Source: Streptomyces sp. V1I1 (GTDB taxonomy: Bacteria > Actinomycetota > Actinomycetes > Streptomycetales > Streptomycetaceae). Taken from it: 64,000 bases of DNA. Position numbers and translations under genes: made by a program. The stretch lies in contig NZ_JAUSZH010000001.1 in the NCBI RefSeq assembly GCF_030817355.1, forward strand, positions 2,846,501 to 2,910,500, in the 5' to 3' direction. The notes below the pieces were generated by a model. That model was not told where the DNA came from, searched no databases, and worked only from the letters and a program-made list of their open reading frames with translations. Every line of letters starts with the position of its first letter. Within the stretch, counting starts at the first letter, position 1. Positions 52,027 to 60,277 of this stretch are shown here, in pieces.

Positions 52027-53130
52027 TCAGGCGGGACCGCCCCAGCTATTTCGGTACGCCGTCCAGTCGGCCTCCTCCGCCGCGAAGTCGACATACAGCG
52101 CGACCCCGAACCGCTTGCGGTCGCGGTCCGTACGCCCAAGTCCCAGCCGGGTGCCGCGGATCGCGGCCGCGACGGTTTCGGCGTTCTCCCAGTGGCCGAT
52201 GTCGTCCTCGTGGAAGAAGGGCAGGCCCATCAGCAGATCGGTGTCCTCGGGGGTGACTTCGAGGGCGAGCGCGGTCTGCTGGGCGACATATCCGCCGTAC
52301 AGGCTCTCCAGCGGGATGGCCGTGTCGTACGACATGACGGCTATCTGGTCGACCCGGCGGGCGACCTGGCCGAAGAACTCCTGCGACCACCACTTGGGGT
52401 GCCCGGTGAGCCCGCCCGCGAGTGAGTGGAGGGCGGGCAGGGGGTCGATCTGGTGCGCGGCGATGGACAGCGGCACGCTGCGGGCCCGCGTCAGCTCGCG
52501 CAGATCGTCGAGCAGCGAGAGATAGTCGCGGTCGCCGGAGTGCAACGGCTCCAGGTCGTAGTGCACGCCGTCGAAGCCCGCGTCCAGGATCTGGTCGGTG
52601 GAGCGCACGACGGCCGCGCGGGTGCCGGCATCGGGCAGCTTCAGCCCGTCCGGGCCTTCGCTCGCCAGCTTGTCGCCGAGCCAGGCCTGGACGCGTATGC
52701 CGGGGATCTTCCGGTGGACGGCGTCTATCAGCCACCGCGCGCGTGGATAACGGTCGGCGGGCAGACTTCCGTCGTGCTCCAGCGGGCCGGCGTGAACATA
52801 CAGGTCCCGTATCCCGGTCCCTCTTATCCGCGCGGCGAAGGCGTCGAGGTCGGCGTCCTTCTTCCGGCCGTCCACCCAGGCATGACCGAGCCAGACCGCG
52901 TCCTGGCCGCGTGTCTTCGTGCCGTCCTTCAGGTCGCCCGCGTAGTTGACGCGCAGCGCGATCGCGCCGGTGAGGGCAGGGAGAAGGAGGACGACGGTCA
53001 CGGCAAGGGCGATCCGCCTGGGCCATCTGAGACGCGGGCCGCGCCACATTCCCAGGAGCGCACGCGCACCCGAATAAACGCGCAGCGCCCTGACGCGCTC
53101 GCGCACCCCCACCCCGTTTTTGATCCCCAT
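52027..53130 (-). CDS. Membrane-anchored GH18-like glycoside hydrolase family protein
   Basis: The product has 367 residues from ATG at 53130. A basic N-terminus and one membrane helix (RIALAVTVVLLLPALTGAIAL) anchor an outside domain. That domain starts VWLGHAWVDGRKK and contains a TIM-barrel pattern with FDGVHYDLEPLHSGD. The DxxxDxE spacing resembles the GH18 catalytic motif with Glu as acid. Later VDQIAVMSYDTAIPL matches the substrate-binding strand. The substrate is unknown; chitin-like or peptidoglycan-like glycans are possible. It is monocistronic and convergent with sdhB across the MITE. Confidence 0.78.
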   Translation of the reverse strand: MGIKNGVGVRERVRALRVYSGARALLGMWRGPRLRWPRRIALAVTVVLLLPALTGAIALRVNYAGDLKDGTKTRGQDAVWLGHAWVDGRKKDADLDAFAARIRGTGIRDLYVHAGPLEHDGSLPADRYPRARWLIDAVHRKIPGIRVQAWLGDKLASEGPDGLKLPDAGTRAAVVRSTDQILDAGFDGVHYDLEPLHSGDRDYLSLLDDLRELTRARSVPLSIAAHQIDPLPALHSLAGGLTGHPKWWSQEFFGQVARRVDQIAVMSYDTAIPLESLYGGYVAQQTALALEVTPEDTDLLMGLPFFHEDDIGHWENAETVAAAIRGTRLGLGRTDRDRKRFGVALYVDFAAEEADWTAYRNSWGGPA

Positions 53131-53284
53131 GCGTCGCAACGTTAGGTCATGGGTCTGACACCGGGTCCGACACCGCGGGTCGGGGGGATCTGGTGCTCAA
53201 GCAGGCGTCGGTGGCGCGCCGCCCGGCCCGGACCTTTCGGCGCGGGCCGCCGGCCTTCTTGGGGGGTCAGAACATTTGGGGGCG

Positions 53285-55819
53285 TCAGAACATGCTGAGC
53301 AGCTGCTCGACAGTGGGCTCGGACGTCGAGTCCCCGTCGGGCAGGGCGAGTTCGAACCAGACCGTCTTGCCGCGCGGGGTCCGGCGCGAGCCCCAGGCCG
53401 CGCTCAGCAGGCCGACCAGTTGCAGTCCGCGGCCGCCCTCGTCGGTGTCGCGCGCCCGTCGTCGTCTCGGCTGGACCAGGCCCGAGTCCCACACCTCGCA
53501 GACCAGGGTGCGGTCGCGCAGCAGGCGCAGCCGGATCTCGCCCTCGCCGTACCGCAGCGCGTTGGTGACCAGCTCGCTGACCAGCAGCTCGACCGTGTCG
53601 ACGAGCGCTTCGAGGTCCCAGGCGACCAGCTGGGCGCGGGCCAGTTCGCGGGCCCGGCCCACCGAGCGGGGTTCGCGCGGCAGCCGCCAGTCGCCGACGG
53701 CATCGACTGGCAGCCCCTGGATGCGGGCCATCAGGAGCGCGATGTCGTCCTCGCCGTGCCGGGTGTCGAGGGTGTTCAGCACATGGTCACAGACGTCTTC
53801 GAGGGGACGTACTGGATCGGTGAGCGCGGTGCGGAAGGCACGCAGTCCCTCGTCGAGGGGGTGGTCACGGGATTCGACGAGCCCGTCGGTGTAGAGCGCG
53901 AGCAGCGCGCCTTCCGGGAGCTCGACCTCGACCTCTTCGAAGGGCTCGCCGCCCACCCCGAGCGGCATCCCCGGCGGCACGTCGAGCAGCAGCGCCTCCT
54001 CGTCCGGTTCGACGAGCACAGGCGGCAGATGGCCGGCGTTGGCGAAGGTGCAGCGACGGGTGACCGGGTCGTAGACGGCGTAGACACAGGTGGCGAGATA
54101 GACCTCGGAGAGGTCGGCCTCGCGGGATTTGTGAGCGACGCGCGAGGCCTGCTGCGCGCCGCTCGGGCTGCCGAGGCCGCGGGCGATCTCGTCGAGCGCG
54201 GAGAGCACTTCGGCCGGCTCCAGGTCCAGCAGAGCCAAGGTCCTTACGGCCGTGCGCAGTTCACCCATGGCGACCGCGGCCCGCAGTCCTCGCCCCATCA
54301 CATCGCCCACCACCAGGGCGGTGCGGTGGCCCGGCAGTTCGATGACGTCGAACCAGTCTCCGCCCACCTCGGTGGCCGTATTGCCCGGGAGATAGCGGCA
54401 GGCGATGTCCAGGCCGGCCGCCTCCGGGTCTCCGGGCGGGAGCAGGCTGCGCTGGAGGATCAGCGCGCGCTCGTGTTCCCTGCGGTAGAGCCGGGCGTTG
54501 TCGATGCAGACGGCGGCGCGGGCGGCGAGCTCGACGGCGAGCGCCCGGTCCCGTTCCCCGAAGGGCTCGCTGCCCTTCGTACGGGAGAACTGCACCAGGC
54601 CGACGACGGTGTCGTGCGCGACCATCGGCACCGCGAGCGTGGACTGGACGAGGGTGCCGTCCTCGCCCGGGATCGACTGGACCCGGGCGGTGCGCAGGGC
54701 GCTGGCGCAGGGCGAGTTGAAGGGATAGTGGTGGACCTCGCCGACCGCGGTGGGGGTGCTTGCGTTGTGGCCGCAGCCCGGAGTGGTGACCAGTGGCGTG
54801 TCCGAGACGGCGCTGGCGAAGGCGACCCGGCGCAGCTCGGCGCTTCCGTCCGCACTGCCGGGGGGAGCCTCGTCACCGGTGAGGAGTCCTTGATAGAGGT
54901 CGACCGACGCGAGGTCACAGAAGCCGGGGACGGCGACGTCGAGGAGTTCGCGGGCGGTGGTCTCCAGATCGAGGGAGTTGCCGATGCGGGCGCTCGCCTC
55001 ATTGAGGAGGGCGAGGTTGCGGCGGGCGCTGGCGGCCTCGCGGGCGGCGTTTTGACGGCGGGTCACGTCGGTGCCGATTCCGGCCACGCCGATGGGGCGG
55101 CCGGATCCGCTGTGCACCCGGTAGAGGTTGATCGACCAGTGCCTGCGTTCCGTGCTGCCCGGCGGCGCTCCGACGATCTGGAGGTCGATGGCGGATTCGC
55201 CGGTCTCCAGGACCCGGCGCAGCGATGCGTTCATCCGCTCGGCCTCGGGGCGGGAGAGATAGTCGTGGACGGTGCGTCCGCGGTGGTCGTCGGCGGCGCC
55301 TCCGAAGACGGTGGCGAAGCGCTGGTTGGCGCGCTGCACGGTGAGGTCCGTGCCGAACAGGAGGAAGCCGAAAGGAGATTGGCCGAAAATCGCCTGCGAA
55401 GCGGCGAGGTCAGTCTCGATCCGGCGCAGTGCACGAACGTCCACGACGATACAGAGCGCAGCCTTGTCGCCGCTCTCCGTCTCACTCGGCATCACATAAA
55501 CCTCGGCGACGCCGTGTGCGCCGCGCTGCCTCGGCATGCGGAAGGGGACCAGACCGGTCCACTCCTTGCCGTCAAGGATCTCGGCCACGTGGCGGCGGCC
55601 GCGCGGGCGCAGATCGGCGGGCATGAAGACCTCGACCGGGTCCTTGCCCCTGACCTCGTCTGCAGTGATACCGAAGAGATCTACGGCACGCTGACTCCAC
55701 TGGTCGACCAGCCCGTCCGGGCCGATCGAGAAAGAGGCAACCTTGATGTAGTCATAGATCGAGCCAGGCGGGCTGCTCTGCCATACGACACCGCTCGCCG
55801 TCTCAGGTATTTCGCTCAC
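53285..55819 (-). CDS. PAS-PAS-GAF-PP2C(SpoIIE/RsbU)-HATPase regulatory phosphatase
   Basis: The product has 844 residues from GTG at 55819 with GGAGGGG upstream. Domains in order: PAS (about 22-130), a second PAS (135-260, GFLLFGTDLTVQRANQRF), GAF (about 270-440, FCDLASVDLYQGLLTG) and a PP2C/SpoIIE phosphatase (about 465-695). The phosphatase has metal-binding Asp in GGDWFDVI and DVMGRGLRAA and late Asp in YTDGLVES. A C-terminal HATPase kinase-like domain (710-830, ELLVSELVTNALRYGEG, DEGGRGLQLV) completes it. It should dephosphorylate an anti-sigma antagonist in response to a small-molecule or redox signal. A separate gene paralogous to its HATPase domain follows upstream, an arrangement common in Streptomyces. 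Confidence 0.92.
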   Translation of the reverse strand: MSEIPETASGVVWQSSPPGSIYDYIKVASFSIGPDGLVDQWSQRAVDLFGITADEVRGKDPVEVFMPADLRPRGRRHVAEILDGKEWTGLVPFRMPRQRGAHGVAEVYVMPSETESGDKAALCIVVDVRALRRIETDLAASQAIFGQSPFGFLLFGTDLTVQRANQRFATVFGGAADDHRGRTVHDYLSRPEAERMNASLRRVLETGESAIDLQIVGAPPGSTERRHWSINLYRVHSGSGRPIGVAGIGTDVTRRQNAAREAASARRNLALLNEASARIGNSLDLETTARELLDVAVPGFCDLASVDLYQGLLTGDEAPPGSADGSAELRRVAFASAVSDTPLVTTPGCGHNASTPTAVGEVHHYPFNSPCASALRTARVQSIPGEDGTLVQSTLAVPMVAHDTVVGLVQFSRTKGSEPFGERDRALAVELAARAAVCIDNARLYRREHERALILQRSLLPPGDPEAAGLDIACRYLPGNTATEVGGDWFDVIELPGHRTALVVGDVMGRGLRAAVAMGELRTAVRTLALLDLEPAEVLSALDEIARGLGSPSGAQQASRVAHKSREADLSEVYLATCVYAVYDPVTRRCTFANAGHLPPVLVEPDEEALLLDVPPGMPLGVGGEPFEEVEVELPEGALLALYTDGLVESRDHPLDEGLRAFRTALTDPVRPLEDVCDHVLNTLDTRHGEDDIALLMARIQGLPVDAVGDWRLPREPRSVGRARELARAQLVAWDLEALVDTVELLVSELVTNALRYGEGEIRLRLLRDRTLVCEVWDSGLVQPRRRRARDTDEGGRGLQLVGLLSAAWGSRRTPRGKTVWFELALPDGDSTSEPTVEQLLSMF

Positions 55820-55966
55820 GCGACCGTCCCCTCCAGCTCACCGCACCGGACCGGCCATGACCGCAGTATTCAGCACTACGGCCCCGACCGACACGGCGTT
55901 CACGATCACAGCACGGTCTCGTTCATTTTGAGCCGGGCCCCGCGTGATCGTTGTCCCTTCACACTT

Positions 55967-56383
55967 CTAACCAGTGACGGGCAGCTCGAACCACACGGTC
56001 TTACCGGTCCTCCCACGCCGTGTGCCCCATCGGCGGGCAGTACAAGCCACCAGTTGCAGCCCGCGTCCGCCCTCGTCATCGGGCTCCGCGGCGCGTTCGG
56101 TGGGGGGATCCGGAAGTGGATCGGAGACTTCGACAAGCAGGCTGGGGGTGGTCTCGCCGAGCTCGGGGCGGACCAGCCGGACCCCGATGGGACCCGATGC
56201 ATACCGTAGAGAATTAGTCACCAGCTCGCTGACCAGGAGCTCGGTGACATCACCTATGACCGGGTCCAGTCCCCAGGCGCGCAGGGTGTCACGCACTGCG
56301 TGCCGGGCGGCGCGCACGACGCCGGGCTCGGCAGGGAAGGTCCACTCGGCGACTTCGCCTTCGGTGTCGATCACACCGCTCAC
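55967..56383 (-). CDS. RsbW-type anti-sigma kinase/ATP-binding protein
   Basis: The product has 138 residues from GTG at 56383 (a GTG at 56374 is an alternative with better Shine-Dalgarno spacing). The GHKL ATPase motifs are the N-box ELLVSELVTNSLRYA and the G-boxes EVSDPLPDPP and DDEGGRGLQLVACTARRWGT, ending GKTVWFELPV. It is nearly a duplicate of the last domain of the neighbouring phosphatase. It could phosphorylate an antagonist or bind a sigma factor; no sigma or antagonist gene is adjacent. It lies 147 bases upstream of the phosphatase gene on the same strand. Confidence 0.9.
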   Translation of the reverse strand: MSGVIDTEGEVAEWTFPAEPGVVRAARHAVRDTLRAWGLDPVIGDVTELLVSELVTNSLRYASGPIGVRLVRPELGETTPSLLVEVSDPLPDPPTERAAEPDDEGGRGLQLVACTARRWGTRRGRTGKTVWFELPVTG

Positions 56384-56507
56384 TTCCCAGACCGGCAGCA
56401 GACCCGCGCCCTATTTAGGACGGTTAATCAGCACATACCCCCAATTTGGGGCGAGGTATCGCGGCGAGGGCAGCAATGGGTGCACCGTGGCACGAACGGC
56501 GTATGCA

Positions 56508-56936
56508 TCAGTCGCGCGCGCCGTCCCGCTCGCTTTCCCGCAGCAGTCGCGCGGCCTCGGCCACGGCGGGCCGGTCCTGATCGAGCCAGTCGACGGCATC
56601 GGTCTCGTGCGGAGCCAGCCAGCGCAGCGCGTCGTGGTCCTCGAGCGGCTGCGGCTGCGGCTGCCCGGAGATCAGCCGGGCCGTCCACACCTGGAGTACG
56701 TAGCCCGGCTTCAGCAGCCACTCGCCGGGGATCCGCGCCAGCGGCTCCGTCTCGACGCCCAGCTCCTCGCGCAGCTCGCGCACCAGCGCCTGCTCGGGGC
56801 TCTCCCCCGGCTCCAGCTTGCCGCCGGGCAGCTCCCAGCGGCCGGCGAGCTCTTCGGGGGCGCTGCGGCGAGCGGCGAGCAGCCGCCCCCGGTCGAACAC
56901 GGCCCCGGCAACCACCACTACGCGACGCTCGTTCAT
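56508..56936 (-). CDS. NUDIX hydrolase (MutT-like)
   Basis: The product has 142 residues from ATG at 56936 (MNERRVVVVAGAVFDRGRLL). The Nudix box is complete: GGKLEPGESPEQALVREL followed by REELGV. The preamble RWELPGG and later DHDALRWLAPHE fit the MutT/8-oxo-dGTP or related nucleotide-pyrophosphatase group. It likely hydrolyses oxidised or modified nucleoside triphosphates. The frame is open upstream to 56975. A 79-base gap separates it from the SPOR-like gene upstream on the same strand. Confidence 0.9.
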   Translation of the reverse strand: MNERRVVVVAGAVFDRGRLLAARRSAPEELAGRWELPGGKLEPGESPEQALVRELREELGVETEPLARIPGEWLLKPGYVLQVWTARLISGQPQPQPLEDHDALRWLAPHETDAVDWLDQDRPAVAEAARLLRESERDGARD

Positions 56937-57014
56937 GCGCCGGAGCGTACTTCGCGCCCGCCCCCCGCCCGGCACGGTCGGGTCGGTCGGCTCGTCCGAC
57001 GCCGGCGCCGGACG

Positions 57015-57194
57015 CTAGTGCGTCGTCTGCCCGATGCGCTCGACCCAGTACAGCTGCTTGTGTCCGCGGCCGTCGAGCGTGTCCGCGATCTGCTGCGCCT
57101 CGTCCCTGGTGGCGTATCTGCCAACGCGGTAGCGGTTGCCGTTGTCGTCCTGCCGTATGACGAGCCAGGGCAGCACAGCGGCACTGTCGTTCAT
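57015..57194 (-). CDS. Small SPOR-like domain protein
   Basis: The product has only 59 residues and reads MNDSAAVLPWLVIRQDDNGN, then YRVGRYATRDEAQQIADTLD, then GHKQLYWVERIG. The pattern strand-YRVGRYATRDEAQ-helix-strand is the core of a SPOR/sporulation-related repeat, shorter than a usual SPOR domain of about 70 residues. GGGAGGGG precedes the ATG. It has no signal peptide, so it would be cytoplasmic, whereas SPOR domains normally bind denuded peptidoglycan outside. It lies upstream of the NUDIX gene. Confidence 0.8.
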   Translation of the reverse strand: MNDSAAVLPWLVIRQDDNGNRYRVGRYATRDEAQQIADTLDGRGHKQLYWVERIGQTTH

Positions 57195-57318
57195 CGCGCC
57201 CCTCCCTCGGCCGGCCTGCAGGTCTGTAACGATCGCCAGGAAACCGCACTACGCATATGCCCGAGCCTACGCCTGACCTTCACTCAGCGGATACGGATTT
57301 ACACAAAGAGATAAGAAG

Positions 57319-57346
57319 AGGGGCGCACCCGACTGGATGCGCCCCT
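57319..57346 (-). terminator. Terminator of the NCS1 transporter gene
   Basis: A 9-bp stem, AGGGGCGCA (57319-57327) with TGCGCCCCT (57338-57346), is followed on the minus strand by a run including TCTTCTTATC. It lies 22 bases past the stop. Confidence 0.75.
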
Positions 57347-57367
57347 TCTGGCTGGTTCCGGCCGCCC

Positions 57368-59173
57368 CTACGCGCCGGGCGACGGCGCCTCCGGTACGAC
57401 CTCCGGTCCGACCTCCGGAACGACCGCTGACACGACCGCCGACCCGGCCTTCGCCACGGCCTTAGGCATCGTCGGCACCGGCATCAGCACCGGGCCCGAC
57501 GCCGGGTCCTTGCGGCAGACGTCCCCGCACTCGGAGTCGAGCGAGCAGCACAGCGAGCAGATCGGGCCCGACTGGACCGGGCAGTCCGCGATGTCGGGGA
57601 GCTCGTACGCCGTCTCGCAGACCGCGCACTCATGGGTGGCGGTGATGTCCTCAATCTCGACCTCGGGCCCGTTCACCGGGTTCGGCCTGGCCAGGTAGTA
57701 CTTGCCCTTCGTCGCCCAGGCGATCAACGGGCACAGCACCAGAGCCAGTCCTGCCGCGATGAAGGTCGAGAAGGCCTCCGCGTACCGGCCGAAGAGGCCG
57801 AAGAAAGCGAGGATCGAGACCGTCGACGCGATCATCATCGCACCGAAGCCGGCCGGGTTCACGGCGTACAGATAGGCCCGCTTGAACTCGATGTACTTGG
57901 GACTGAGCCCGATCCGCTTATTGATAACCAGGTCCGCGGCGACCGCCGCGATCCAGGCGATGCCCACGTTCGAGTAGAAGCCCAGCAGCTTTCCCAGGGC
58001 CGCGAACATGTTCATCTCCATCAGCGTCAGCGCGATGGCGAGGTTGAGGAAGATGTACCAGACCCGGCCCGGGTGCTTGTGGGTGATACGGGAGAAGAAG
58101 TTCGACCAGGACAGCGAGCCGCTGTAGGCGTTGGTCACATTGATCTTGATCTGCGAGACGATCACGAACAGCGCGGCCGCGGGCAGGGCGACCGACCCGA
58201 GCCAGGGCTTGAGCGCCTCGATCTGCGGGGCGATCGGCTCCAGTGCGTGCGTCTTGCCGACGGCCTCCAGCGCGACGAAGGCGAGGAAAGCGCCGCCGAG
58301 CTGCTTGGCCGCGCCGATGATGACCCAGCCCGGTCCCGCGGCGAGCACGGCGAGGTTCCAGCGGCGCTTGTTCGCCTCCGTCTTGGCAGGCATGAAGCGC
58401 AGATAGTCGGCCTGTTCGCCGATCTGAGCGATGAGGGAGAGCGCGACGCCCGTGCCCAGGCCGAAGCCGATCCAGGAGAGGCCCGCGCCTGCCCCTTCCG
58501 TACCGCCGAAGGAGCCGAACGCACCCCACGCGTCAGGGACTTCGAAGGCCAGCACCACGAAGGGGAGCACCATGCCGATGATCCAGACCGGCTGCGTCCA
58601 TGCCTGCACCTTCGCCAGCGCGCCCATCCCTTTGAAGACGATCGGGATGACGACCAGCGTGGTGAGCAGATAGCCGATCTCGACGGGCAGTCCGACGGCC
58701 TGGTGCATGGCCTGCGCCATGATCGAGCCTTCGAGCGCGAAGAAGATGAAGGTGAACGAGGCATAGATGAGGGACGTGAGCGTGGAGCCGAAGTAGCCGA
58801 AGCCGGCGCCACGGGTGACCAGATCCATGTCCAGGCCGTACTTGGCACAGGCCCGGGCGATCGGTATCCCGGTAAGGAAGATGATCACCGCGGCGGTGAG
58901 GATCGAGGCCAGCCCGCTGGTGAAGCCGTAGGTGAAGACGATCGACGCGCCGATGGCGAAGTCCGCGAGATAGGCGATGCCGCCGAGCGCGGTGCCGGCG
59001 ACCATCGAGGGCGACCAGCGCCGGAAGGAGTGCGGCGCATAGCGCAGCGAGTAGTCCTCGCGGCTCTCGTCGGCGGCGAGCTTCGCATAACTCCGTTTGG
59101 GTGGCGGCGACTGCCGCTCTTCGTCCGGGGTGTTGGCCGGCGTCGTGGTGACAGATGTGGCGGTGTCCGTCAT
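57368..59173 (-). CDS. NCS1-family nucleobase/cation symporter with cysteine-rich C-terminal tail
   Basis: The product has 601 residues from ATG at 59173 (MTDTATSVTTTPANTPDEER). The transporter core covers about residues 50-500 with 12 hydrophobic segments. It shows NCS1 hallmarks: the SFRRWSPSMVAGTALGG start, the RGAGFGYFGST region, GEQADYLRFMPA, and NVTNAYSGSLSWSNFFSR. It would import a purine, pyrimidine, hydantoin or related compound with Na+ or H+. The C-terminal tail (about 514-554) is unusual: eight cysteines spaced as CxxC, C, CxxCC, C, C, able to bind zinc or an Fe-S cluster. A GntR regulator lies directly upstream on the same strand. Confidence 0.88.
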   Translation of the reverse strand: MTDTATSVTTTPANTPDEERQSPPPKRSYAKLAADESREDYSLRYAPHSFRRWSPSMVAGTALGGIAYLADFAIGASIVFTYGFTSGLASILTAAVIIFLTGIPIARACAKYGLDMDLVTRGAGFGYFGSTLTSLIYASFTFIFFALEGSIMAQAMHQAVGLPVEIGYLLTTLVVIPIVFKGMGALAKVQAWTQPVWIIGMVLPFVVLAFEVPDAWGAFGSFGGTEGAGAGLSWIGFGLGTGVALSLIAQIGEQADYLRFMPAKTEANKRRWNLAVLAAGPGWVIIGAAKQLGGAFLAFVALEAVGKTHALEPIAPQIEALKPWLGSVALPAAALFVIVSQIKINVTNAYSGSLSWSNFFSRITHKHPGRVWYIFLNLAIALTLMEMNMFAALGKLLGFYSNVGIAWIAAVAADLVINKRIGLSPKYIEFKRAYLYAVNPAGFGAMMIASTVSILAFFGLFGRYAEAFSTFIAAGLALVLCPLIAWATKGKYYLARPNPVNGPEVEIEDITATHECAVCETAYELPDIADCPVQSGPICSLCCSLDSECGDVCRKDPASGPVLMPVPTMPKAVAKAGSAVVSAVVPEVGPEVVPEAPSPGA

Positions 59174-59237
59174 CAGTGGCTTCCCGTTCGTCGGTCCGTG
59201 TGCGGGGGCGCGCGTACGGACGGGAAGGTAGGAGCCG

Positions 59238-59253
59238 GACATGACAGCATGTC
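59238..59253. promoter_or_regulatory. Candidate GntR operator upstream of the NCS1 gene
   Basis: GACATG-ACAG-CATGTC is a perfect inverted repeat 65-80 bases before the NCS1 start and downstream of the GntR gene. Two direct GGGCGTTA copies (about 59270-59277 and 59292-59299) lie next to it. Operator function is inferred. Confidence 0.4.
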
Positions 59254-59339
59254 GCAGCACGCGATTGCCCGGGCGTTACGGGACGCGAGCGGGCGTTAAC
59301 TCGTGATCACGGGGGCCGGACGCACTGTTCGCGTACCGG

Positions 59340-60092
59340 TCACTTCACCGGCAGGTGGTATGCGATCCGGTAGCGGTCCGCCGGGACTACGACGTCCGCC
59401 GTCTCGACCGGTCGCCCTGATGCGTAGTAGGTCCGTTCGACGACCATCACCACATGGCCCGGTACGCCGCCGAGTGCCAAAAGCTCCTCCGCAAGCCCCG
59501 GCCGGGCACCGACCTCCTCCGCGACGTTGTCCACGACGACTTCGATGGCCGCCATCCGCTCGACGACGCCGCAGCCGCCGAGCGGGCCCTCCTCCGGCAG
59601 CATCACGGGGGTGCGCCCGGTGACTTCGATCGGCTCCCAGGAGGTGGAGAGCATCATCGCCTCGCCCGCGTCGCGGAACACATAGCGCGTACGCATCACC
59701 CGGTCGCCGAGCCGAATGCCGAGCCGGGCCGCGATCTCCGGGCCCGCCTCCTCCTGTTCGCTGCTCGACTCCCAGGTGCCCCGGGCCCCCTCCTCGGCCT
59801 GTTCCTGACGAAAGGGGCTGGCGCCCGTCGGCGGTCGGTAGCCGGAGCGGGCGATCCGGCGCGGGACCGGCCGCTCGCGGACATACGTGCCCGAGCCCGA
59901 GCGGCCCTCGACCAGTCCCTCTGCCATCAGGACCTTGCGGGCTTCCAGGGCGACGGTGTCCGAGACTCCGTACTCCTCGCGGATGCGGGCCTGCGAGGGA
60001 AGTCGGGTGTGCGGCGGCAGCGAGCCGTTGACGATCTGCTGTCGGAGATCGCTCGCAACGCGCAGATAGGCGGGCTGCTCACCGAATGTCAC
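59340..60092 (-). CDS. GntR/HutC-family transcriptional regulator
   Basis: The product has 250 residues from GTG at 60092, with GGGAG six bases upstream; the frame is open upstream without coding character. The winged helix-turn-helix is at 8-75: YLRVASDLRQQIVNGSLPP, then LPSQARIREEYGVSDTVALE and VEGRSGSGTYV. A UTRA effector domain follows (RVMRTRYVFRDAGEAMML to VVVPADRYRIAYHLPVK). It probably senses a nucleobase-like or sugar-like ligand and controls the NCS1 gene 166 bases downstream. It is divergent from the chitinase gene; the chitinase site is a DasR-type site, and this protein is not DasR by sequence. Confidence 0.9.
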   Translation of the reverse strand: MTFGEQPAYLRVASDLRQQIVNGSLPPHTRLPSQARIREEYGVSDTVALEARKVLMAEGLVEGRSGSGTYVRERPVPRRIARSGYRPPTGASPFRQEQAEEGARGTWESSSEQEEAGPEIAARLGIRLGDRVMRTRYVFRDAGEAMMLSTSWEPIEVTGRTPVMLPEEGPLGGCGVVERMAAIEVVVDNVAEEVGARPGLAEELLALGGVPGHVVMVVERTYYASGRPVETADVVVPADRYRIAYHLPVK

Positions 60093-60240
60093 TGGCCACT
60101 CCCAACAGGTTGACAGACAGCAACAGACTGGCAACCGTGGGTTGTTGACCGCAAGCGTGGGCCAGAGTTTCACTCGAAGTGATGACTTACGTTTAAGCAG
60201 GCTCTTACCGCAGGTACGGCCATCAATCCGAGTCGAACCA

Positions 60241-60270
60241 TTGACCCATAATGGTCCAGACCAATACGTT
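60241..60270 (+). promoter_or_regulatory. Chitinase promoter with DasR-responsive element
   Basis: The dre-like palindrome TGGTCCAGACCA (60252-60263) matches the DasR consensus TGGTCTAGACCA at 11 of 12 positions. It lies between a -35 TTGACC (60241-60246) and a -10 TACGTT (60265-60270) with an 18-base spacer. DasR bound there would block transcription until amino-sugar phosphates are present. The predicted transcript starts at or beside the ATG at 60278, so the mRNA may be leaderless. Confidence 0.7.
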
Positions 60271-60277
60271 GCTGGCC

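Noticed and set aside
60251..60277. Upstream ATG for the chitinase
   Set aside because: It lies within the TGGTCCAGACCA operator and between the -35 and -10 boxes, and would place nine residues before a standard signal peptide.
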